Below, one piece after another: positions 22,501 to 34,500 of a stretch of 64,000 nt of DNA (positions within the stretch are counted from its first letter, which is position 1; each line of letters starts with the position of its first letter). The translations under genes and the position numbers were made by a program. The notes under the pieces were generated by a model, which was given only the letters and a program-made list of their open reading frames with translations, was not told the origin of the DNA and did not search any database. The stretch covers positions 4,712,001 through 4,776,000 of the forward strand of contig NC_087077.1 in NCBI RefSeq assembly GCF_026151205.1, given 5' to 3'. Source of the DNA: Bolinopsis microptera. Taxonomy: Eukaryota; Ctenophora; Tentaculata; Lobata; Bolinopsidae.

Positions 22501-25500
22501 AGATATTGCGCGCCACTCTCTAAAAAGAGTGATTTTCAATGAATTTGGGGTGAACGGTATGTATAAGGTTCACGGTATAATGTTTATATACGATTACAAT
22601 AAAACCCGATTTACTGCGCACCGATTTACCGCAAAGTGTAAACCCTGATTCAAAGCGGGCATTTCCTCTCCCCGAATTTTTCTTCAAAATAAGCCTGCAG
22701 TTTTTTCCATAAAAATTTAAATTTAAGGTTTTCAAAGAGACAAAATTTTAACATTACGGATCGTTCACATATTACGTAATCATCTAGAACCCCCACTCAG
22801 GGATTACGTAATATGTTATCTTAAAATACGAAATTTGATACACTCTGGAGTCTGGATAAGTAAAGTCACTAAAGATATTTAAAGTTTAAAGTATTAAATT
22901 TATCGAACAGTTCTTTCTTCAATTGTTTGTTATCTTCTCACTTATATTATTGCTTCATGATGATGTATGTATCTTAGAGATCGTTTTTATACTGTATTTT
23001 TACTAAAAATAGATCTGAATTTGGATATCTCAAATTTTCGTCAGTTCATTACATTTTTTATTTTTGATTGTATGCATTTGTATTTTGTAATTAAGACATT
23101 TCTTGCTTTTCACAATTTTGAGATATTTTTGAAACTTGCTTTAGAGATTCTTGTTATCTTAAATGTAGATTTGATATTTGTTAAAATTAACATTAACTGA
23201 CTACATAAAATCTTGTTAGCCGGCTAATGTTAGCATTAACAGTGCTATGGATTCTATCAGTCATCACCCCGGGTAGTTGCTCAAATTGTTGGATTCTTTT
23301 GAACGATACTGCTGGACTCAACAACTTTGACATCAAGCTATACCCTGGTAAACTGCTAAATGGAATTATTACGATTGAAGGTGTTTTGAATTTAGATCAT
23401 GCCCCTGCATCAAGTGTGCGGACTCACAAAGATCTCTTGAAGTTTGTTGGAGAGGACGACTCTAATGATGCTCCAATCTTAGAGATTGAAACCCAGGTCC
23501 ACAAAAGTCAACAGTGTATGTATGTTAAGGGGACTCTGTATGATACTGACAGTAACAGAGTATACACGTATCCAGAAAATATCCGTGATGTAGAGTCCAT
23601 TTGTCAAGTAGATAAAAACGGTAAGTCAAAGATCTCCAAAGGCAATCTAGTAAACCTTCAACTATCAAATATCGACTGTGAAAAGATTGCTGGCTATGAA
23701 ATGAATCTAGGTGGATTTTCTAAACCAGTAAAGCGTTTGATCAAATATGCATCTCCAGAGAACTGGCAGAAGTTTGAAAAGAGAAGGATCGATGGCACCA
23801 GAGCAGAAGAATAGTAAATACTTGCGAACAGGTCTGTCATCTATCATACACCAAGATATCCGTCTGTTCAGATCCACAACCTAAGCTCCTTGATAAAATG
23901 GATGTCCAAGTTGTAAGAGCAGAGCTTGGAAGTACCTACACTCTGTCTTGCTCAGCCTCTGGAGCACCTTATCTTGGTTCTGAGTGGAGAGACAAGGAGA
24001 ATAGCATTATTCCTGGTGATGATGAGTTTTCTTCTGACGGAGCAGAATTCCGCATCGAGTCAAAGTTGGTGATATCTGATGTAAACACAGAGAACGCTGG
24101 CGATTACACCTGCAAGGTTTTCAGCAAAAACTTTAGGAACTTTGGAAACGCAGTTGAAAAGCGTGTAAGTCTGCAATATTTGAATTTTACAGCACCACAC
24201 TCGACATACAGCTTTACGCAGGGTGAAAGTACACAACTAGTATGGACTGTTAAAGGGCATCCTCTTCTTGAGGTGAGGTTAGATTGCAAATCTGAGTTGG
24301 GAGAGTCAGTTCCTTTCTACCGACGATTAAAATATTCACCTCCTAGAGTAATCTTTACTCGTGAATTCGTCAAAGATGCTCCTGCGTTGCTTAGTTGTGA
24401 CCTTCTGAATGGGCTTGAGCTTCGTGGTCACGAAATCTTTAGGAGGGAGAATAAATACGTCCGCCCAGCCTCATTCTATATAATATTGATCAATGGTATA
24501 ATTATTACTCTAATATTCTTGAGTATTTTAATCATGGGTAAGAAGAGGGTCAAAACTTACTTGTACTTACTGTACATGAAAAGGTCTCCTCCTAGTCGTT
24601 GGAGTGGCCTACACCACACAGTAATTCCTTTCTCCGGTGTATTAGACCTCTTCAGTGAACCCTGTCTGTAGCTTGTTGTTCTGCATCTGCTATCGTGATG
24701 TTATCGACACCTGTGAAGATTGCTGCATCCTCCCGGACACATGACAACCAGTTTTTCCAAGAGGTCTACCTCTTGACCTTTTACCATGCTTTGGGATCCA
24801 GTGCAGAAGATAGTTTGGTATTCTTTCTTCTGACATCCTCACCACATGGCCAAACCATCGGAGTCTAGCTGCTCGTACGAAAGTATCAACAGGGGCGATG
24901 TTAGCCCGCTTAAGTACATCAGCATTAGATACATGATAAAACCATTTGATTTTTGAAGAGGGTCAAAAGAGCTTTAAATATCAATTTTCAATATCTGACG
25001 AACTTTTAACTATAGTGCGTGAATAGGAAAGGTCTAGAAGTGGGCATCTTATCAGAACATATTCATAAGTTTAAAATTTGTATTTTAATTACGAAAGATT
25101 TAATGTTAATGTACCATCGATTACATGTGTTATCATTTATCACATTTGACTACACTTGAGTTCATTTTTTCCCATCAACTTTTTATTTTTTAAAAAGCAT
25201 AAGATGGTTAAAAGTGGTAGGAATTGAGGATGGGTATAGTAAGTAGGTTTTTAACATTAATATTTACAACAACGTATATCGATAGGTTTTGTATCATCAA
25301 TTCATTGAGTCCATGGGACTCCTAATAGTAGGTAGGTAGGTTTTTCGTATGGTGTCACGTGTCAGCCGTCAGGTGTCACAAAGGAAAACATGTGCTCCTT
25401 CATAAATTCGCACATTGCGTAAAATACGGATGTTGGTAATGCCGCGCCTTACGTTCAAGCTAGGTTCGTGGAATATAACTTAATTTGATCATAATAACAA

Positions 25501-28500
25501 TGAATTTAGTATTTCATTATTGTTACAGTAAGCGAAAAAATCTCGAAAACACTTGCAATTTGAAATTACGGAGCCAAATATAAAAGAAATTTTGATGTTT
25601 TATCAACTAGTCGCAACCAAATCCAAGTCCAACATATTTACGAAAATAATAACGTTGAATCTTAAAGAATGCTGCTGAATTAAATTACAGTACAACTTAA
25701 ATGTAGCAGTGAAACTGAAAGGCGTTGCGGCTATTTCCATTGATTCGTAGGGATTTGATTATTATTTGCGACTTCAAACCATTTAAGATTTGTCTATTAA
25801 AGCTGAGTCTTAATTTTTGTGACAAAGTACTGAACATTGAACTAGATTTCGAGAATTGCTGAAAATATATGTTTGGAGAAGCCATCACCGAAAACTGTTA
25901 AAATCAACACACAACTGTGCACATATGATAAGGGGGGGGGGGGGGGGGGGGGCTCATGTTTTTTTGTCCGTCTTCAGAAAATAGGGTATCGCACGGACAA
26001 AAACGGACACAAAACATTGTCATTGGTACGCCTCTAAATATGTACCGATCTCAGATCTGTATAGTGTAAAATTGTAATAATATGTTATTGTGTGCATTTC
26101 GATCAACCTGCAAGTTTCAGTGTCTACTCACATAACGTAATTTAAATTCAATTGGCCAAGTCAACTCACGGTTTGTGACGAGTCATCCAGATAGGTCAAT
26201 TTATTAAAACGTATCAAGTCAGCTGGTGAGAATAACGCAGGTAATCAGTGGACGGACTGTGAATTAATCGCGATGCATATTTTCGAACAAATTTTGTTAA
26301 GCATTCGCATTGTGATTGAGTAAGACTCGGAATAAGCTGTGATGTAGATTGTAGATTGTTCATTGTAGCATAATCGGATATCTTGAACTTTAAAAGGCAG
26401 TTAATGGAAATCTAGCGTCTGCCTAGTGCCTATATGTGGCCTAACGGGCGCAATTCTTGTTGATATATTTTTTCTAGAAGTTAAGTTTTCCAAGAGTGCT
26501 CATCGAGGTTTTTATTTTTAAACTGAGTATGGTGTATGTAATTAATAATAAATTAGTCCATTATAGACACTCCCTTACGAGGGGCTTCCAATCAATCAAA
26601 TAAATTTTTGTCGTTTATTTATAATGCTCAGAGTCATATAATATGAGTTTCCTGTTTAAGTGTGGCTATAATAATGGTTTGCGGCGACGAAATTTTAGTG
26701 GAAACATCTTGCATACAGTGTTTTTAAAAACACAAGGTCAGATTTTGATACGGTTGTCCCTACTTGTTTGTCTCCAGCAGCTCTATCACATATTATGTCA
26801 AAACTAGAAAAAAAAAACCTTACAAATAACTTTCTAGCATTGGCCGATCAAAACTCAAAATCACTGTCATGTGTCAAAACAAACTAAGCTAAACCTCCTT
26901 ACTAGTGTCCAGAGCTATAACTTAAAAACACAGAACTTAAAACCATATCACAATAGTGGCACTTGTATACAAACAACTTCAATTGTACGACAATGCTGGT
27001 AAACTACAACTCTACAATGTACTGTGTGACGCTATGATTATTGTCCAATGGTGTTCAATAACGTTAAACTCATGAGGCAACAATATTGAACGGCATCAGA
27101 CACATACATTAGCGATGTGTTGTTCTTAGCAGGTTTTGCAGCTGGTCCCATACTACTATACAGTATAGTATACATCCGCTATATTAATTACGATAAACTC
27201 AAATAACTGCAAGTTGTGAACTCAAGTTGAAATAATGAATTAGGATAAAAACAGACAGAAAAACGCAAAATAAACGAAACGTTCATTGTTCTGACTATTT
27301 ACTATTTACAAACTGTGAAACTTAATTCGCTATCTTATTAAACTTGAGCTGGAGCAGTGCAATATCGTAACATGTAAACGACTCCTAACTGTATCATATA
27401 CATTATACAACAAGTGGAACATAACGTCGACACTGTAACAACTGCGGGTCCAGTGTGCAAACAGTGTTCCACTTTTCCAGTATTCCAATTTTCCACTTTT
27501 CCAGTGTTCCAGTATTCCAGTGTTCCAGTGTTCCACAATGGAAGCGTGACTAAAGCTACCTCATTTAAACAGGGTCTAATTACATTCCATAGCTCACAAA
27601 GATAGACAACACACAATAAACACACAACAAACTTTCTCGATAAAGTGGAGGGTGAATAGTTGAGCGAGATGGGGAGAGTAGAAATGAGCTACACTTGTTA
27701 GAGAACCCGCTTCCTTTACTGAACAGTATAATCCGAGGAAAATTCAACATTGGTTATCGTTTGACACGGATCTACCTTCTCGTCAGAGTGTACAGAAGAG
27801 AAACAACGGGGCTCAGATTTTAAACAACAAAGGCTATTTTGCTGCTTATTTTCAGTTCGGTCTTAAATTTCGTGTTTTTTCCATTTTGAGTATCATATTT
27901 AAATACAGCGACTTCACCGTGCATTATCACCGTGATTATGAGGAATAAGATTATGCCCGACCCATGTTCTTATTCTTCAATCAGAATAGCATATTTCAAG
28001 GCCATTTTTTGTTTCATTCATGGTTGAACTATTTTATACTACACAAATTAAGAACAATAGCCAAATCTCCACAATGCCCATAAGTTCAAACTATAAATCT
28101 AACGTTTAGCCCAAATGTATGCATTTACCTTCTTAGGTTTTTCTGGTCGCCGTTTAGCCTCTTTCAATCTCCTATGTTCCCGCTCTGTGTCACTGCCTTT
28201 TTGCTCCTTTCTATGCTCCTTTCCCCGCTCCTTACTGCTCCTGTCTTCTCGATTTACTGGTTTAAGACTTCTGTCAAGAGGTTTAGAGGACGGTCGAGGA
28301 GGTGGTTGTTTCTGTTTTGGTGGTGGAGGCGGTACTGTTACCTTGAAATTCTGAAATTTAAAGTTCGCATTTAATTGTTGTTCCCACTGCAGCTTGACCT
28401 GATCATACAGAAAAATGGCGGAAGAATCGGCGGAAAAGCAAAATTGAATCAGTAAAGTGAATTAGTGTCAATAACACTTTTACCAACCAAAAACTGCTGT

Positions 28501-31500
28501 TTTTCTCTTTCTCGTTGTGCTTCCTTTTTCTTTTGTTCCCGAAGTACGTCCTCTGGTTTTCTAATAGAGGACCCAAAGGTGCCCTGTTTTGAGTTGTTTT
28601 GTGCTAACATCATCAACTCTTCAAAGGATCCTGACCCTGGTAACAAAGGGGTAAGGAGATGTTCAGGTTGATATAAACCGTGAGTAGTAAATTATTTGAA
28701 ACACTAGCAGTAAACCCACGATGGGGTGGCATGAGCCTCAATATGATATTAAATACATTTGTCACATATTCAAACAAACTAACCTGTAGGGTCAGGTTTT
28801 GGAGCACTCATCTTTTTCCTTTTGTTTGGATGCTCAGCCGATCCATTTGATTTAGGTATCTTGAAGCTTTGTTTGCTTTCCGATAGTTTTGCGTTCGGTC
28901 GCCTGTGAGCGTCTGTTTGCTTGTTTGAATGTTTTTCAGCACGTGGTTTATCAATCTCGGCTGTATTCTTTGGTATCCTGTTCTTAGCACGCTCCTCTTT
29001 CTTTTGTTCTTGGTTCCTTATTTCTTAAAAAGAAGTTGAAGTTATAAAGCGGATAACACACTATGATTAACTTGAGAAACACTTTCCTAATAGTTTGGAC
29101 CGGGAATGTTTTGACAACTCTAAAGACCAAAATGAATCAAAGATAACCTTTGAAACATTTAAGAATATTTTCTTGACTGCAGCAGCAGCAACTGCGGACA
29201 CCACGGTAAAGGTATGTACGATTCAGTCTCCTGTAACTGCAATATGTATACTGTACATGTACATTATTTTCATATAAATCAACGACAATAGTGGAGCTTA
29301 CCTTCTCTTCGTCTCTGTTCTTGTCTTCGTTTCTCTGCAAAGTAAATTTAGATCAGGTAACTGGTAGCTTTAGTAACCGCAAGGTAAAATTATCAGATTT
29401 ATGGACTGACCTCAATTTCCCTTTCTATCCAATCTGTAATCTCCTTGTATACAGGACAGGAGGATGTATATTGTATATTGTATGTTATGATGAATGAAAC
29501 TCACCCTTTTCCTGCTCTAGCTCCGCTTCTTTTCTCTTCCGCTCCATTTCCTCTCGGAGCATCTTTCGTTTTGCCTCTTTTTCTTTTTTCTGTAACTGCA
29601 CGTTTTGTTCTCTCTGAAAAAAAGAATTGTGTAAATTCTGAGAAACTAGACGGCTCTAGATTAAGAAATGATTTAGAATATCCGACATCTGATAACGTAC
29701 ACCTTTATGGAGGAGGTATTTTTGGAACTATCTCTCCAGTAAAACAATGTTGTCAATGTCAAACCTGCTTTTTCAGTTCTAGCTCTTTTTTATTTTCCTC
29801 GCCTTTTAGTTTAGCCATAGCCATTATCTCTTCAAAAGTTTTAGGTTTGTCGGGCTGTTTGGTTTCTTCCACAGTTTCATCATATTCTTTGTGGTCATAA
29901 TCCGACAGCGAGTCCGAAGAGTAGTGTTTATTCTTCTTGCGGGAAAGTTCCTGCATAATTGGTGTAATTATTGTATGTGACAGCTGAGTTATGATCAATA
30001 GATGAGCTTGTTTGAGAACTCAATTTAATTCGGAGTTTAGGTAAGGGTACGTTACATACTTTCAGTTTGTTCCTCCTTTCTTGAGCCTTCTTGGCAGGAG
30101 AGTCTTCTTCTTCTTCTTCTTCTTCTTCATCTTCCTCTGATTCATACTGTTTCTTTTCCGTTTCTTCCTCAGAATCACTCTTCTTTTCCTCACCCTCAGA
30201 GTCAGTGTCACCGAACAGTTCTTGTAACTTTTCCTGTTCTTTTTCTTTCCGCGGCGGAGATTTCTGGAAAAATAAATTAGTCGCATTCCAGCTCACTATT
30301 AAAGTTTTATAATTCCATACATGCAATAACAGGGAGAATACATTACATATAAATAGAAACTGCCATAGTATCGGCTATGAAGGACAATTCTAAGAATTAA
30401 TACCGTTATCTTTGATAAATTTCACGCTCTTCACTTGATTAGGTGGTGACAATAACTGTCTTTGCTGTACACGGTTATGACGCTGACAAACAGTTCATGC
30501 TTCATACACATATAAATTGTATTACGACGACCTATAAAGTGGCTGAAGTACCCCTGAACAAATCTACAAAATTCCTTTAGTAACTGTCGTGCTGCGCCAT
30601 GCTAGCAGCATAATGGACATGGCGCGCTACGGAAACGACCATTGCCACGGACACATTGCGCGCACTCTAGTGTCTAACTTATAGCTCTTACACTTAGCAT
30701 TTACACTCATATCTCTCAATACTCTCACTTCTCTCAATACACGCCAATTAATAGTGCAAGCACCAAATTGGACCACTACTCAACTTGTAATGGTTTTGTT
30801 GTCATGAAGTTAATTTAATGGAATGACTAAAGCTTAAATGCAGCAGCGAATAAATCAGCCAGCAGAGCAGCGAATCAAATCTAAATTTTCCAGCGATTAG
30901 CCGTACCCAAAAACGAGCCTCGTTCGCCTTCTCTTCACTTGAAACGGACAATAAACGCTTCCTTGATTTCCTCTGCTCAGGTTCACTATCTTGGTCGCTT
31001 TCTATTTCTTCGCTATCTGACTCATTATAATTTACCTCATTTTGATTGGGCGTCTCCGGGGTCATCTCACAGTTCATTTCGGTTTCATTTGGAGTCATCT
31101 CGATGATGTTTTGTTTAGGTGTTGCCTCGCAGTACAATTCTGTTTCATTGGACGGTAACTCGTTTGGCTCATCACGAGCTGGGGTCATTTCACAGTTCAT
31201 CTCAGTTTCATTAGGAGTCATCTGAACTGGTCGAGCAGGAGTGTAACAAATGTGCTGCTCTTCTCCATTGAGGGGCTCTGGTACATACTGGGGACATGGA
31301 CTGTAGTGGATATTACTGTCCACCGTTCCAGGCGAGTATTGTGACTCATTTGGGCAGGGTTTTGAGGGAGTGTAACTTGTTTCTGTTTCGACCGTTTCTG
31401 GGGAGTATTTTGTTTCGGTTTCTAAACCCTCTTGCAGAAGTGATCGACTATTTTCTATTTCATTTTTATTGGGTGAGTTATCTGTTTCCAAATTAACGGA

Positions 31501-34500
31501 AGACGTTCTATTTTCTGTTTCAATGGTGTTCGGTGAGTATTTAGGCTTCTCTGGTGAGTATTGAGGTTCTCCCATTTTCTCTGGTGAGTATTGAGGTTCT
31601 CCCATTTTCTCAGGAGAATATCTGGTTTCACTTTCTAACTGTTCAGTTTGCTCTGGCTGATCTCTGGTTCCCAGCGGATCTTTTGAAGTTGGGCTTTTAA
31701 GCAAATCAATTTCAGTAGTTTTTAAAGGGGAGTAACAGAAGTTATCCAACGAAGGAGTGATTTTAGAAGGAGAAAATACGAACTGAGAGGGACTACTAGT
31801 CACAGTTTCAGAGACCAAAGTCTCAGGTTGGTGACTGTCCGGACTTGGTTCAGTAGTCCATGTAGCAGTTTGGGGAGGAAGGGCAGCTGAAGGACTGATA
31901 AAGGTCTCTGATTGCAAGTAGGCTGATGTGTAAACTGTATCTGATAGAAGTGCAGCGGGACTGGATGTAGGTATGGGGTTTGGACTGTAAACAGTTTCCG
32001 ACTGTAACGTACAAGGACTACGGAAGTCTTCAGAAACAGGGGTTTCGGGTTGTGGTGAGTAATCTAAGTTAGCTGATATAGCCATTGGTGCAGGTGAATA
32101 TTCCATGTTGTTGTCGAGTGTAGTCCCCACTGCAGGAACATATTCCATGCTCTGAGTCTCTGAAGTAAGCATTTCTCGTGTAGGGGTATAATCTACTGTC
32201 ATGTAGCGGGAGGGTCCAGGTGTGTACGCTATACTATCTAGTGCACTTTCATTCACACTTGATGGAATGTACTCTATACTTGTTTTCATATCACTGAAGT
32301 TTTCAGGGCTGTACTTAGCGGGGATTACAGACGGGGAGTAAGAGAGACAGGGTGTCGCCTCCCCAGTTATATTCCGTGGACTGTACGTGGTCTCTGATAC
32401 CAGAGTCTCCTTGAAAAGGGAGTCACTGGCTCTGGGAGTGTTAAGGGTCTGGGAGGACAGAGTTTGTGAGGTTGGAGTTTGTGAGGCTAGAGTCTGAGAG
32501 GTTAAACTCTCTGAGAAGACAGAGTCTAGAGGGCTGTACTGCAGTTCAGAGGTAACGCTGGATGTTGGTTTAAATAGTGGAGCCAGGGCCGCGTGTTGTG
32601 GAGACTGATTATTCTGCTCTTCGTGACTGTCATACTCTGCATCACTCATCTCCTGAGGAGAGCAATACTTCAGACAAATATATTTTTACTAATCCTCCAG
32701 TTTTTTATGGGGGGTTCCGACCTCAATTTGCCTTTTTTGGTGCCCAAACAAGGCAAATTGAGGTTGGAACCTCCTTTTATTCTCGAGTGGATTTTTTGAC
32801 GAAAATTTGAATATTGCTCTCCTCAGTTTACAAAACATTTAGATACATTTAGATCCAGCTGAAAGCATGCTTTGAAATTAGGCGAGTCATTGTATCAGTT
32901 ATCTTTTGCAAGATTCTACACGTTTTGAAAGTGATACATGTAACAGTGGTCGAAGCGTTACAATAGCAAAATTGCGATGTTTTACAAATCAAAGTTGACA
33001 CACAAAACATGCTCATATGAAATGAGTTTAAAAAAAGAGTTCTTTCAAAAAAAGGGGCGAAAAGGCTATAAAGAAATGTGATACACATCACAAATTTAAG
33101 TAGTAACTAACTGCGATTGGTCCTGAGGGATATTTGATGAACTGATTGAGCGCTGCGGACAGGGCGGCTGTGTTCACATTACCTCCCAGTATATCAGATA
33201 CCTGCAATATTACATTAGTTAGATGAAAGAGACAAATAAATTACCTTCATTACCTTCATTACCTTTTTCAAGCATATGCTGCATTTAATTGTTAAGTTTT
33301 AACACAAAACATTAAAGGTTTAAATAAATGATCAAACCTTTGGTTTATTACGAGAGGTTGAAGCTGCAGCAGCGTTATCCTCATCACCATTCTCCATGTC
33401 TCCGTGGTCACGCTCTGCACTGACAGACCGTCTATCATAGCTCTGCTGTTTGTAGCTGCTGTTTGGAGTGTCACGTGTTGTGCTGTGAGAGGACTCTCTT
33501 CGTCTGTGTTGGGGAGCTGCTTCCTCGTCCTCACTCGAACTGCTCGTCTCAGCCCTGAAACACGTGGATGTGACACGTGACTAATGACACGTGACTAATG
33601 ACACGTGACTTGGATCACGTGACTTGGATAATTCGTTATGGTCGCTGACGTTTAGATTACTTCAATGCTCAGATGAATCTGCAAAGTTTCTCTTCTGTGA
33701 TCAGCGAAGAATAATTAATGCGCTTCTGTGCATTTGTTTCACCCAAAAAATATAAGTTGCTTTTCAGGAACTCAGTGCCTTTATTTTTGAGTCAAAAAAT
33801 AAAAAATAAAATCGTTGATCATTGTGTTTTACAGTTAATGTTCATTTATTTTGAATTGTAGTTGACGAAGTGAGAGTCTCCACTCAGTGTGTTGAAACAT
33901 GATTCTTTGTCGACGTTTCTTTGTCGACTAAATGTTCATTTAGTTTAAAACGAAAATAGTAAACAAATAATTTTTCTGAAAAGAAGAGCAATATTCGGTT
34001 TTTTCATGCACTCAATGCTCATATTTTGATTAAACAAAGTATCCGATTTAATATCTATTGAATTGTACACGTCATCCAATTTCGATCAAAAACCGTGTTT
34101 TAAGGAATCATGCGATACTTTGAATTCTATCTAATCAAGCAAATCAGGATTTTAAGAAAAAAAATTGAATTCTAACTCTATAATAGAAATAAGATTGATA
34201 GATGGATGATTACAGGAGTGACTAGGAGAAGTAATTTTGACAGATAATTACGACTACTGTATCACGTACCAAGAAAAGAGGCTAAGTTTTTGTAGAGAAA
34301 ACTAAAGACAAACATGCACTTTGTGGGACCTGGATTCAATCTGAGAAGCACGTCTTAATCTCATTTCTTTCTTGAGTCCAGCTCTCTTTTCTTCCTTTGC
34401 ACTAAAGACCAGTTTTTTACTACTAACCTTGTACCACTTTAATAAATTTCATATTGCTCCCGGCTTTCAAGTTTTTTAGGGAAATTCCTGACAATATGAG

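Larger units (their letters stand above)
24941..28128. other. Intron of the SPT2-like gene, no recognised genes
   Basis: Remainder of the 7.8-kb intron. It holds a 21-base poly-G run (25932-25952), the right arm of the inverted pair (26725-26812), a TTCCAGTGTTCCAGTATTCC array (27464-27537) and AT-rich sequence. No coding exon was supported. Confidence 0.6.

Noticed and set aside
30091-30312. Poly-Ser frame on the plus strand
   Set aside because: Antisense of the acidic Glu run in SPT2-like exon 9.
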